NCBI RefSeq assembly: GCF_003284895.1
Contig: NZ_QMDV01000004.1
Coordinates: forward strand, 2,501 to 66,500
DNA from: Pontibacter arcticus
GTDB lineage: Bacteria; Bacteroidota; Bacteroidia; Cytophagales; Hymenobacteraceae
Reading direction: 5' to 3'
Length of the DNA stretch: 64,000 nucleotides
Shown here: in pieces, positions 53,100 through 61,287 of the stretch
How the letters are laid out: each line of letters starts with the position of its first letter
Numbering within the stretch: position 1 is the stretch's first letter
Program-made: the position numbers and the translations under genes
Notes under the pieces: generated by a model
Databases searched by the model: none
Seen by the model: the letters and a program-made list of their open reading frames with translations, nothing else
What the model was told of the DNA's origin: nothing

Positions 53100-53507
53100 T
53101 TAAGAGACAGGATTTAACACTACACTAAAAACGGTAATGGTGTTCATGTCTCGGCCAAAGTATAATTTATCCAGTGCTTCGTATACATTGCGTGCCCTGA
53201 AGTAGGAAGTTTGTAACTCCTTGTCTTCGCGGGCCATCCACTGTACGGTATACGAGCTTTCCTTATCACGGTAACTTTGTACATAGGTCAGCATTTTGCG
53301 CAATACATCCATCCGGTCGTAACCGATTTCGGTGTGCAGCAAAAACGACTGACTATGCCTGGGGTTTACCGTGATCAGGTCGAGCCTGGTTTTGTTGTCC
53401 AGTTCCCTGAACTCAAAAAGCAGACTGTTACCGCCTATTCCTAAGTGGTTTTCAATCTGCTTCTGGAGGCGTGCACTTTCAACGTGCACCTCAGTGTTTG
53501 ACTCCAT
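53100..53507 (-). CDS. hypothetical protein between iscU and iscA
   Basis: 135 residues, soluble, without Cys and without a motif I recognise. Contains NPRHSQSFLLHTEIGYDRMDVLRKMLTYVQSYRDKE cut in a mixed alpha/beta region and ends SVVLNPVS. It lies 16 nt after iscU and 12 nt before iscA on the same strand, so it is certainly co-transcribed with them. An accessory role in Fe-S assembly is a guess from position alone. It does not resemble HscA/HscB, Fdx or IscX. Confidence 0.7.
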   Translation of the reverse strand: MESNTEVHVESARLQKQIENHLGIGGNSLLFEFRELDNKTRLDLITVNPRHSQSFLLHTEIGYDRMDVLRKMLTYVQSYRDKESSYTVQWMAREDKELQTSYFRARNVYEALDKLYFGRDMNTITVFSVVLNPVS

Positions 53508-53523
53508 TTTATGAGTCTTTGGC

Positions 53524-53937
53524 TTAGTGGTGAGACTTCGACAGCTCTAACTCAGGCATGCCGTTCTTTACTCTATAATCGTTGATAGCAGATTTGATAG
53601 CATCTTCGGCCAATACAGAACAGTGAATTTTAACCGGAGGTAATGCCAGTTCTTCCACAATGTCCATGTTGTCGATAGCCAATGCTTCATCAACTGATTT
53701 GCCTTTCAGCCACTCTGTCGCAAGCGAAGAAGAAGCGATTGCAGAACCACAACCAAACGTTTTGAACTTCGCGTCGGTAATAATCTGGTTTTCATCAACT
53801 TCAATCTGAAGGCGCATTACGTCGCCGCACTCAGGAGCACCTACTAAACCTGTTCCCACATTAGATTTTGCTTTATCAAGCGTACCTACGTTACGTGGGT
53901 TGCTATAATGATCAATTACTTTATCTGAATAAGCCAT
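53524..53937 (-). CDS. iscU: Fe-S cluster scaffold protein
   Basis: 137 residues. The three cluster-ligand cysteines lie in GAPECGDVMRLQI (about 34-46), KTFGCGSAIASSS and VKIHCSVLAEDAI, with the LPPVKIHC element recognised by partner chaperones in the family. It begins YSDKVIDHYSNPRNVG, standard for IscU. It receives sulfur from IscS and assembles [2Fe-2S]/[4Fe-4S] clusters. It is second in the isc cluster, separated from iscS by an AT-rich repeat of about 115 bp. Confidence 0.95.
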   Translation of the reverse strand: MAYSDKVIDHYSNPRNVGTLDKAKSNVGTGLVGAPECGDVMRLQIEVDENQIITDAKFKTFGCGSAIASSSLATEWLKGKSVDEALAIDNMDIVEELALPPVKIHCSVLAEDAIKSAINDYRVKNGMPELELSKSHH

Positions 53938-53940
53938 AGC

Positions 53941-54052
53941 TATATTTAATTACGAATTATTAATTAAGAATTATGAATTGAATCAGACTTTACGAAGTAC
54001 GAAATTGGTTTTGCCTCATTCGTAATTCGTAATTTCTAATTCTTAATTGATT
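53941..54052. repeat. AT-rich AATTACGAATTA-type repeat between iscS and iscU
   Basis: AATTACGAATTATTAATTAA (about 53949-53968) and GAATTATGAATTG are mirrored by ATTCGTAATTCGTAATTTCT and AATTCTTAATTG at 54019-54050, giving an imperfect inverted repeat. A related stretch lies between nuoL and nuoM (45866-45886). This looks like a dispersed intergenic repeat of the genome. Confidence 0.6.
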
Positions 54053-55267
54053 TTAATGTTCTGCCCACTCAATAGAGTTGAGGTCGATTCCTTCTTTGAA
54101 CATTTCCCAAAGCGGAGACATTTCACGAAGTTTGGTTACTGCTTCTTTTACGTGGTTGATCGCATAATCAACTTCTTCATCCGTCGTAAAGCGGCTCAGA
54201 CCGAAACGTAGCGAAGAGTGTGCCAGATCATCACTTAAGCCTAACGCTTTTAGTACATAAGAAGGTTCTAAAGAAGCTGATGTACAAGCTGAACCGGAAG
54301 AAACAGCCAGGTCTTTCACACCCATCATCAAACCTTCGCCTTCTACATACTTAAACGAGATGTTGGCAACATGTGGCAAGCGGTGCTCACGCGAGCCGTT
54401 CACATACGATTCTTCCATTGTTAACAACTCTCTTTCCAGGCGGTCGCGCATCGCAGAAATACGGGCTGTATCAGCTTCCATATCCTGTTTTGCAATTTCG
54501 CAGGCTTTACCTAAACCGACAATGCCAGGTACGTTCAGCGTACCGGAACGCATGCCACGCTCGTGTCCGCCACCGTCCATCTGGGCAGTAACTTTAACAC
54601 GTGGGTTCTTGCGGCGCACATACAACGCACCAACTCCTTTAGGGCCGTACATTTTATGAGCCGAGAAGGCCATCAGGTCAATACCATCCGCCATCACATC
54701 TACCGGAATTTTTCCAACTGCCTGCGTACCATCCGTAAAGAAAAGAATACCATGCTTTTTAGCAATTGCAGAAATCTCTCTGATTGGCTGGATTACACCA
54801 ACTTCGTTATTTCCATACATGATAGAGATAAGGATTGTCTGAGGTGTAATGGCTGCTTCCAGTTCTTCCAGGTTAATAAAACCTTCGGCGTTAACAGGCA
54901 GGTAAGTAACTTTACCACCTATTTTCTCGATATGCTTACAAGTATCCAGCACAGCTTTGTGCTCAGTAGTAGCTGTAATGATGTGGTTACCTTTTGAAGC
55001 GTACATTTCATAAACACCCTTAATAGCCAGGTTGTCTGCTTCGGTAGCACCAGAGGTAAAGATGATCTCTTTCGGAGAGCAATTGATCAGGGCAGCGATC
55101 TGCTCGCGAGCATAATCTACTGCTTCTTCTGCCTGCCAGCCAAAAGGGTGGTTACGGGATGCCGCATTACCGTACATGTTTGTAAAGTAGGGCATCATCG
55201 CATCCAGCACGCGCGGGTCAAGCGGTGTAGTAGCGTTATTATCTAAATATATAGGTAGTGTCAGCAT
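54053..55267 (-). CDS. iscS: cysteine desulfurase
   Basis: 404 residues. PLP-lysine segment [18 protein letters not shown] (about 202-219), [14 protein letters not shown] at the N-terminus, and the mobile loop [21 protein letters not shown] carrying the catalytic Cys (group I IscS). It strips sulfur from cysteine and passes it to IscU, and also serves tRNA thiolation. It heads the minus-strand isc cluster. No IscR-like regulator gene is nearby. Confidence 0.96.
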   Translation of the reverse strand: MLTLPIYLDNNATTPLDPRVLDAMMPYFTNMYGNAASRNHPFGWQAEEAVDYAREQIAALINCSPKEIIFTSGATEADNLAIKGVYEMYASKGNHIITATTEHKAVLDTCKHIEKIGGKVTYLPVNAEGFINLEELEAAITPQTILISIMYGNNEVGVIQPIREISAIAKKHGILFFTDGTQAVGKIPVDVMADGIDLMAFSAHKMYGPKGVGALYVRRKNPRVKVTAQMDGGGHERGMRSGTLNVPGIVGLGKACEIAKQDMEADTARISAMRDRLERELLTMEESYVNGSREHRLPHVANISFKYVEGEGLMMGVKDLAVSSGSACTSASLEPSYVLKALGLSDDLAHSSLRFGLSRFTTDEEVDYAINHVKEAVTKLREMSPLWEMFKEGIDLNSIEWAEH

Positions 55268-55383
55268 ATTACGTGTATAAACTATTTTTTTCCTGTTTTA
55301 ATAACAGACTCGATAAATGATTAGTTTTGAATTCGGTACAAAATTACAAAAAAAACCTTACTTAGACTAAGTACAAATACAAA

Positions 55384-55785
55384 ATGCTGAACGTAGAACA
55401 TATAGGAATCGCTGTAAAGGATTTTAGCCAGGCAAATGGCTTATATTTCAGGTTGTTAGGCGTTGAGCCATACAAGACCGAGCACGTAGAATCAGAAGGA
55501 GTAAATACCTCGTTTTTCAGGGTAGGCGGTACAAAAATTGAGCTTCTGGAAGGCACAACGCCTGATAGTGCCATCAGTAAATTTATTGAGAAACGCGGCG
55601 AAGGAATCCACCACATCGCTTTTGAGGTAGAAGATATCCTGAAAGAAATGGAGCGACTGAAAAGTGAAGGATTTATACTTTTAAACGACGCCCCTAAGAA
55701 AGGAGCAGACAATAAACTGGTTTGTTTCGTACATCCTAAAAGTGCCAACGGTGTTCTAATTGAACTGACGCAGGAGATCAGGTAA
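55384..55785 (+). CDS. mce: methylmalonyl-CoA epimerase
   Basis: 133 residues, one glyoxalase/VOC module pair. Metal ligands are seen in NVEHIGIAV (His), HHIAFEVED (His) and GVLIELTQ (Glu). It interconverts (2R)- and (2S)-methylmalonyl-CoA, part of the propionyl-CoA/succinyl-CoA route that many Bacteroidota possess. It is divergent from iscS with a 116-bp gap. The mutase genes are not in the window. Confidence 0.93.
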   Translation: MLNVEHIGIAVKDFSQANGLYFRLLGVEPYKTEHVESEGVNTSFFRVGGTKIELLEGTTPDSAISKFIEKRGEGIHHIAFEVEDILKEMERLKSEGFILLNDAPKKGADNKLVCFVHPKSANGVLIELTQEIR

Positions 55786-55794
55786 CTGTCGCTT

Positions 55795-55863
55795 GTTAAA
55801 TTGTTAATTGTTTTTAAAAAAGTATAACGCCCTCTGCCTACCCAACTGTAATTTAACAATTTA
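55795..55863. repeat. AT-rich inverted repeat after mce
   Basis: TTGTTAAATTGTTAATTG (about 55794-55811) is partly mirrored by GTAATTTAACAATTTAC (55848-55864). A similar TTGTTGATTGTTGAATTG tract occurs after nuoH (40902-40930). Probably a dispersed intergenic repeat. Confidence 0.5.
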
Positions 55864-55907
55864 CCCAGATACCAATTTAACCATCAATAACTTAACAGTT
55901 TAGACAC

Positions 55908-56480
55908 ATGAACCAGTTAGTAAAAGAGATACAGGCCGCCGAAGAGGAAATCATACTTGGTAACGTGATTCTTTACCCGACTGATACGGTATGGGGAATT
56001 GGCTGCGACGCCGAAAACAGCAGAGCTGCACAAAAGATATTTAAGATCAAGCAGCGCGACGAAGCCAAGACGATGATTGTGCTGATGGCTGACGTGGAAA
56101 TGCTGAAACGCTATGTGAAAAATGTGCCTGATAACATAGAGGATATGATTGCTGCACAGGAAAGGCCAACTACGTACGTGCTTTCTGGTGTTCAGAATTT
56201 AGCCAAAGAGGTAATTGCCGAAGACGGAACAGTAGCCGTTCGCATACCAGACGATGAGTTTTGCCGCCGCCTGATCCGCCAGTCTGGTCGCCCGATTGTG
56301 TCTACATCTGCTAATGTAAGCGGAGAAAGTACTGCTTCGTCTTTTGATGAGATTTCAGAAAGTATAAAATCCAAGGTGGATTATGTGGTAAACTGGCGGC
56401 AGGACGAAAAATCGGAAGCAAAACCATCCCGCATCGTAAAATTAGAAGCCGACGGTAGCCAGACAGTGCTACGGGATTAA
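55908..56480 (+). CDS. tsaC: L-threonylcarbamoyladenylate synthase (Sua5/YciO/YrdC)
   Basis: 190 residues, single YrdC domain. Motifs: LYPTDTVWGIGCDA (about 22-35), KIFKIKQRDEAKTMIVL, the AQERPTTYVLSG segment and VAVRIPDDEFCRRLIRQSGRPIVSTSANVSGE cut at the usual positions. It makes threonylcarbamoyl-AMP, the precursor of the t6A modification at tRNA position 37. There is no C-terminal Sua5 domain, so TsaC-type. It is followed by another tRNA-maturation gene (cca). Confidence 0.94.
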   Translation: MNQLVKEIQAAEEEIILGNVILYPTDTVWGIGCDAENSRAAQKIFKIKQRDEAKTMIVLMADVEMLKRYVKNVPDNIEDMIAAQERPTTYVLSGVQNLAKEVIAEDGTVAVRIPDDEFCRRLIRQSGRPIVSTSANVSGESTASSFDEISESIKSKVDYVVNWRQDEKSEAKPSRIVKLEADGSQTVLRD

Positions 56481-56499
56481 TCCTTTCAGTAAAAAAAAC

Positions 56500-56545
56500 T
56501 AAATTTGTACCTCAGGCTGTGTTTCATGGTCTGAGGTTTTATTTT
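56500..56545 (+). promoter_or_regulatory. cca promoter element and leader hairpin
   Basis: TAAATTTG (56500-56507) exactly fits TAnnTTTG. It is followed by ACCTCAG ... CTGAGGT (56509-56537) and TTTATTTTTT, a hairpin with a T run that may terminate tsaC transcripts. The cca ATG is at 56548, only 11 nt beyond the hairpin. Confidence 0.5.
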
Positions 56546-56547
56546 TT

Positions 56548-57963
56548 ATGATGGAGAAGATACAGTTACCCAACCACCCTGTTTTTGAAGTAATAGCCGA
56601 AGCAGCCGCAGAATTAAACGTTGATGCCCACGTAATCGGCGGTTTTGTTCGGGATCTGGTGCTTAAAAGGCCTTCTAAAGATATTGATGTGGTGTGCGTG
56701 GGGAACGGTATTGCGCTGGCCGAACTGGTCGCGCAGAAATTGCCGCACAAACCAAAAGTAACGGTATTCAAAAATTTTGGGACGGCCATGCTGAAAACCG
56801 ATGGCTGGGAAGTAGAGTTTGTAGGTGCCCGCAAAGAGTCCTACCTAGAGCATTCACGCAAGCCCGAAGTAGAACAGGGCACTTTGGAAGATGACCTGAA
56901 GCGACGCGATTTTACGATTAACGCCCTCGGTATCAGTTTGAATAAAGAAGATTACGGGCAGTTGCTCGATGAATTTGGCGGTATAAAAGATATCAAACGC
57001 AAAATAATCCGGACGCCTTTAGAGCCCGGCATCACGTTTTCCGATGACCCGCTGCGCATGATGCGCGCCATCCGTTTTGCTTCTCAGCTCAGCTTTGATA
57101 TCGACCCGGATACTTTTGATGCCATCGTGGATTATAAGGAGCGGATCAAAATTGTATCGCAGGAAAGAATTACCGACGAGCTGAACAAGATCATACTTTC
57201 CCCGAAGCCGTCTTACGGCTTTAAGCTGCTGTTTACTTCTGGTTTGCTGCAGCTTATTTTCCCTAAAATGGTGGAGCTGCATGGTGTGGAAACGATAAAC
57301 GGCAACACGCACAAAGATAATTTCTACCATACGTTGCAGGTGCTGGATAATGTAGCCGAGGTATCGGATGATTTGTGGCTGCGCTGGTCGGCTATACTTC
57401 ACGACATTGCCAAACCGGATACCAAGCGTTACCATCCCAAAATTGGCTGGACGTTTCATGGGCACGAAGACCGTGGTGCCCGCATGGTGCCCAACCTGTT
57501 TAAAAACCTGAAGTTGCCGCTGAACGACCACATGAAATTTGTGCAGAAACTGGTAAAATTACACCTGCGCCCTATTGCACTGGTAAAAGATACCGTAACC
57601 GATTCGGCTATAAGAAGATTGCTGTTTGAGGCCGGCGATGATATTGATGCGCTGATGAAACTGTGCCGGGCTGATATCACTTCTAAAAACGACACCAAAG
57701 TAAAACGCTATCTTCAGAATTTTGATAAAGTAGAAAAGCGGTTAGTAGAGGTGGAGGAGAGCGACCAGTTGCGCAACTTTCAGCCTGTTATTACCGGCGA
57801 AATCATCATGGAAACGTTTGGCCTGTCGCCATCTAAAACGGTGGGCGAACTGAAGGAGGTTTTAACAGAAGCTATACTGGAAGGAAAAGTAAAGAATGAG
57901 TACGAAGCTGCCTTTGCTTTTTTACTTGAGCGCGGTAAAGAAAAAGGCTTGCAGCAGGTTTAG
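56548..57963 (+). CDS. cca: CCA-adding/poly(A)-polymerase-family tRNA nucleotidyltransferase with HD domain
   Basis: 471 residues. The nucleotidyltransferase motif IGGFVRDLVLKRPSKDIDVVCVG carries D-x-D; RRDFTINALG and DDPLRMMRAIRFASQLSF are classical class II tRNA nucleotidyltransferase motifs. An HD domain follows (FYHTLQVLDNV ... LRWSAILHDIAKP ... FHGHEDRGARM), and a helical C-terminus. It adds or repairs the CCA end of tRNAs; the HD part may remove phosphates. The start MMEK is just after a leader hairpin. Confidence 0.94.
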   Translation: MMEKIQLPNHPVFEVIAEAAAELNVDAHVIGGFVRDLVLKRPSKDIDVVCVGNGIALAELVAQKLPHKPKVTVFKNFGTAMLKTDGWEVEFVGARKESYLEHSRKPEVEQGTLEDDLKRRDFTINALGISLNKEDYGQLLDEFGGIKDIKRKIIRTPLEPGITFSDDPLRMMRAIRFASQLSFDIDPDTFDAIVDYKERIKIVSQERITDELNKIILSPKPSYGFKLLFTSGLLQLIFPKMVELHGVETINGNTHKDNFYHTLQVLDNVAEVSDDLWLRWSAILHDIAKPDTKRYHPKIGWTFHGHEDRGARMVPNLFKNLKLPLNDHMKFVQKLVKLHLRPIALVKDTVTDSAIRRLLFEAGDDIDALMKLCRADITSKNDTKVKRYLQNFDKVEKRLVEVEESDQLRNFQPVITGEIIMETFGLSPSKTVGELKEVLTEAILEGKVKNEYEAAFAFLLERGKEKGLQQV

Positions 57964-57970
57964 GCTTAAA

Positions 57971-58009
57971 CCAAAGTATAAATCAGGTATACTGTAAAGT
58001 ATACTTTGG
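57971..58009. repeat. inverted repeat built on AAGTATA
   Basis: CCAAAGTATA (57971-57980) and TATACTTTGG (58000-58009) form a 10-bp inverted repeat with an inner GTATAC/GTATAC pair. It lies at the 3' ends of cca and a tiny minus-strand ORF. Confidence 0.5.
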
Positions 58010-58072
58010 CTACTTATCTGATTTAAGAACAAAAACCGGGATAAGCAGCAAAAACAGGTATAGATTTTTCAT
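58010..58072 (-). CDS. tiny ORF, signal-peptide-like (20 codons)
   Basis: ATG at 58072, TAG at 58010-58012. It reads MKNLYLFLLLIPVFVL followed by four polar residues, so it resembles a signal sequence with nothing behind it. It lies between the pspC terminator and the AAGTATA inverted repeat. It may be a micropeptide, a decayed gene start, or chance. Confidence 0.25.
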   Translation of the reverse strand: MKNLYLFLLLIPVFVLKSDK

Positions 58073-58132
58073 AGTTGGAAAGGCAGTGAAGTATAAATCA
58101 ATTCATTGGTTTTATTTTGTACCAAGGGCGGG

Positions 58133-58170
58133 TAAAAAATCAGCCTGAACGGTACATGGCTCAGGCTGAT
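58133..58170 (-). terminator. terminator of the padR-pspC operon
   Basis: On the minus strand ATCAGCCTGA (58170-58161) pairs with TCAGGCTGAT (58148-58139), followed by TTTTTTACC. It lies just after the pspC-like stop codon. Confidence 0.85.
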
Positions 58171-58185
58171 CAGAAAGTATAAATT

Positions 58186-60696
58186 TTATTTCCGGTTAAT
58201 TTTACTTGCTCCGGAAGCATCAATTGTAGTGTTTCCAGGGTTGCCGCGGTAACTGATGTCGCTGGCACCTGAAGCATCGGCCCGTAGCGTAGAAACAGCA
58301 TAAACATCGGCTTTTGTTACCCCACTGGTCTCGATGGTTACTTCATCAGCCTTTAGTTGGTTTGCATCTATCTTGCAGGCACCGGAAGCATCCAGTTTCA
58401 GCACCTCGGTAGTGCCTCTGAAGGATGTAGTAGAAGCACCGGCAATATCCACCTTCAGGTTTTGGGTGCGTACATTCACAGCCGCTTTGGTTGCGCCATA
58501 AAAACCAAGCTCCAGGTTGTTTCCTGATATGTTTCCGATGTCAGCTTTGATAGCTCCGCTTAAATCTATTTTGCTGAACTCAGGCGCTGTAATCAAAATC
58601 AGGATAGGGTCCCGGTCATCAAACAGTTCGATGGTTTTATCTTCGAACTCGATGTTCAGTTCGCTGCCACGCTTGCTGATCTCCATTCTGTTGATATCGC
58701 GTCCTTTGCCTTGTACTTTTACGCTATATGTGTTTCCTTGTCTGATCTGCACATGGTACGGGCCGCCTATACTTACCTCGTCGAAATCCTTGTAGTCAAA
58801 CGTTTGTGTGTTGCTGCTGTACTGGCCTTTATCCAGCAAGGCACTTGTGCCTACATTCAGGCCATCCATATCAATGTCTACATTTACATTGGCATCCTCG
58901 TAGCTATTATCGGTTTCTGTGTCAAGCGTGTCTGCAGCGCAGGTTAAGCACTCCAGCTGGTCGCCTTTTACCTGCCAGGTATTGCGGGCAATTTTGGCGT
59001 TGCTGTATTCCTGCATAAACGTGGCAATTGGCAACATGTAAATAAAGTCTTCTGTCAGTCTGATTTTTTTGTTCTTCGGAAGCATCAGCTTTATTTCCAG
59101 GTCCTGATCGCGGAAAGCGGCACCTTTTTTAAACTGGTACGCATCATCGAAACGGATAACAGAGTCTTGCTGCACCACGCGGTACGTTACCATACGGGCA
59201 TGTTGTTTTGCTTCTTCTTCGGTTCTGCCTTTGGCTTCTATCGTCTGGATAATCTCGATATTATCGCCGTTGTGTTCGCGTACATCCACATAGATATGAT
59301 CGAAGCTATCGCCGGTATCATACGCATCCAGGGTTACGGTTTGGTAGGCTGTTACAGGTATTACCTTGGTTGTGGTTATCTCGCCGGAGCGTTTAAAGTT
59401 AGTGGCATAAGCGGCAATGCTGGCAATCATAATAATAAGTGCTACCAACCACAATCCGAACATCGACCAGCCTACAATCGGGCGTAGGAAAAAGCGTTTG
59501 GCCAGTAACCCGATCGCTAGAAAAATCAGAAAGATAAGCGGGATCAAGCCTACCAGAAAACCTGTAACCAGTCCGAGCCGGGGGAAGCCCTCCAGAAACA
59601 CGGAGGCCGGAAAATCACCGAAAGACATGTATTCAGAATTTTCAATAGCCCCTATACTTATAAAGAAGGTTGTAAACAGCGCGATAAGCAGACCGATAGA
59701 CGTAGCCAGTAAAAATACGCCAGCCCCGATACGGATGAGTGTAACCAGGAACGCAAGTACAGGTCCAAGGGCTGTGCCCATCCAATTAAAGATCTGCGCA
59801 ATAAGACGGATTGGCAGTAATATTATTTTTGCCAGTGTGTTTTCCTCGCCATTATGATCTTTCATGTTGAGGTTATCCTTCAGCGTTCTTTCAATACCAG
59901 CCAGTGTAACCGGGTCGCCCTGCATCTGCATACGTTCTGTAAGCGTGGTAGCGAGCGGTACAGCTATCCAGAGCACAATGTAAAGGATCAGGCCAAACCC
60001 ACCGAGGAAAAACGAAACAAGGAACAGGATACGGATCACGGCTACATCGGTGCCAAAATACTTGGCAACACCACTTGCCACACCGGCCAGTTTCTTATCG
60101 TCAGGGTCGCGGTACAGTTTCTTAACAGTAGTTTCGGGTAGCTGGTCGTTTTGCGGCATGGCTATCCAGAGTATGATGTAGATAAAGATGCCCAGGGCTG
60201 CAGAAATGCCTGCAGAAAGGATGCCCAGCACCACAAACAGAACAAAAAACAGTCTGATCCAAACCACATCAATGTTCAGGTAATTGGCAATACCGGAGCA
60301 CACACCTGCCACTACTTTGCGGTTAATGTCGCGGTATAGTTTCTTAGGACCAGTGTTGTAAGTCTGATTTTCTGAGTACACCGTAGTAGTTGAATCAGCA
60401 CCGGTATAGGGTATTTCCTCATCCATCGGCTCCAGAATTTCGAAATCGGTAACACCGCCCATCTGTGCAATCAGAGCCTGTACATCTTCCTGTGTAATGA
60501 CCTCTTTGCCAGGTGCCAGGCGCATCGAGAAGATCTCCGCAATGCGACCTTCTATATCAGCTATTATCTCTTCATGCCCTTCGTAGTTCGAGAAGTATGT
60601 TCTGATGGAGGTTAAATAAGCTCTTAACTGTTCGTATCCGTCCTCCTCAATATGAAAGATAATGCCTTGCAGATTTATACTTATGTTCTTTTTCAT
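58186..60696 (-). CDS. tandem PspC-domain membrane protein with C-terminal head-GIN (DUF2807) domain
   Basis: 836 residues. An N-terminal cytosolic region (1-95) is followed by two PspC domains (about 117-178 and 188-250: YRDINRKVVAGVCSGIANYL and YRDPDDKKLAGVASGVAKYF), each with a membrane segment. Further membrane segments lie at about 290-350 and 370-440. A long extracytoplasmic part ends in a putative auto-transporter adhesin head-GIN/DUF2807 beta-helix (about 630-836) with repeated S-G-A/D-A-S-G-A elements, ending DASGASKINRK. PspC proteins sense envelope stress in proteobacteria. This Bacteroidota combination, 2 nt after padR, is probably repressed by it. Confidence 0.85.
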   Translation of the reverse strand: MKKNISINLQGIIFHIEEDGYEQLRAYLTSIRTYFSNYEGHEEIIADIEGRIAEIFSMRLAPGKEVITQEDVQALIAQMGGVTDFEILEPMDEEIPYTGADSTTTVYSENQTYNTGPKKLYRDINRKVVAGVCSGIANYLNIDVVWIRLFFVLFVVLGILSAGISAALGIFIYIILWIAMPQNDQLPETTVKKLYRDPDDKKLAGVASGVAKYFGTDVAVIRILFLVSFFLGGFGLILYIVLWIAVPLATTLTERMQMQGDPVTLAGIERTLKDNLNMKDHNGEENTLAKIILLPIRLIAQIFNWMGTALGPVLAFLVTLIRIGAGVFLLATSIGLLIALFTTFFISIGAIENSEYMSFGDFPASVFLEGFPRLGLVTGFLVGLIPLIFLIFLAIGLLAKRFFLRPIVGWSMFGLWLVALIIMIASIAAYATNFKRSGEITTTKVIPVTAYQTVTLDAYDTGDSFDHIYVDVREHNGDNIEIIQTIEAKGRTEEEAKQHARMVTYRVVQQDSVIRFDDAYQFKKGAAFRDQDLEIKLMLPKNKKIRLTEDFIYMLPIATFMQEYSNAKIARNTWQVKGDQLECLTCAADTLDTETDNSYEDANVNVDIDMDGLNVGTSALLDKGQYSSNTQTFDYKDFDEVSIGGPYHVQIRQGNTYSVKVQGKGRDINRMEISKRGSELNIEFEDKTIELFDDRDPILILITAPEFSKIDLSGAIKADIGNISGNNLELGFYGATKAAVNVRTQNLKVDIAGASTTSFRGTTEVLKLDASGACKIDANQLKADEVTIETSGVTKADVYAVSTLRADASGASDISYRGNPGNTTIDASGASKINRK

Positions 60697-60698
60697 GG

Positions 60699-61037
60699 TT
60701 AAAGCGCTTTCTTGTTTTGGATGATGAATTCAGTGGAGTCTACCAGTTCCCGCCATGTTTCCCGGAGTTGCATCAGAAAAGCAGTGCCTGTCTCGGTGAG
60801 CGTATAATATTTTCGTGGTGGCCCTGAGGTAGATTCTACCCAGCTATAGTCGAGAAGCGATGCGTTTTTGAGGCGGGTAAGCAGGGGGTAGAGTGTACCC
60901 TCCACAACAATCATTTTGGCTGCTGTAAGCTCTTCCAACATATCAGACGCGTAGGCTTCACCACGAGAGATAATCTCAAGAATGCAGAATTCCAGAATTC
61001 CCTTCCGCATCTGCACTTGTGTGTTTTCTACTTTCAT
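60699..61037 (-). CDS. PadR family transcriptional regulator
   Basis: 112 residues from the start at 61037 (MKVENTQVQMRKGILEFCIL); an ATG 54 nt upstream lies across the promoter region and is rejected. Winged-helix motif: GILEFCILEIISRGEAYASDMLEEL and VVEGTLYPLLTRLKNASLLDYSW, then GPPRKYYTLTETG (the beta-hairpin wing). It is a PadR-s1 type repressor (short, without the long C-terminal domain). It is co-transcribed with the pspC-like gene and probably autoregulates. Direct repeats GGTACT overlap its promoter. Confidence 0.92.
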   Translation of the reverse strand: MKVENTQVQMRKGILEFCILEIISRGEAYASDMLEELTAAKMIVVEGTLYPLLTRLKNASLLDYSWVESTSGPPRKYYTLTETGTAFLMQLRETWRELVDSTEFIIQNKKAL

Positions 61038-61060
61038 GATGGTTCCGTTTATTGTTAAGG

Positions 61061-61097
61061 CAAATGTAATATAAGGTACTATGTAAAACAAGGTACT
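61061..61097 (-). promoter_or_regulatory. padR promoter with GGTACT direct repeats
   Basis: On the minus strand CTTG (61092-61089), a 20-bp spacer and TACATTTG (61068-61061) fit the consensus (the -7 is exact). On the plus strand GGTACT occurs at 61075-61080 and 61092-61097, overlapping this promoter. These could be PadR operator half-sites. Confidence 0.5.
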
Positions 61098-61287
61098 GTT
61101 TAAAATTATTTACGATACATTTTTAAAAGGGTTTATACTTCTGCGGTTTATCGCTAATAATCAGTAATTTTGGTACAAAATATACTTTCTGAAAACTCAA
61201 CTAAATTAGCTTATAAGGTGTTAGGGGGTGAAAACTGCCAAACCATACTATATAGTTAGTTAGGCTCTCTGTGCTGATAATTTCAAA

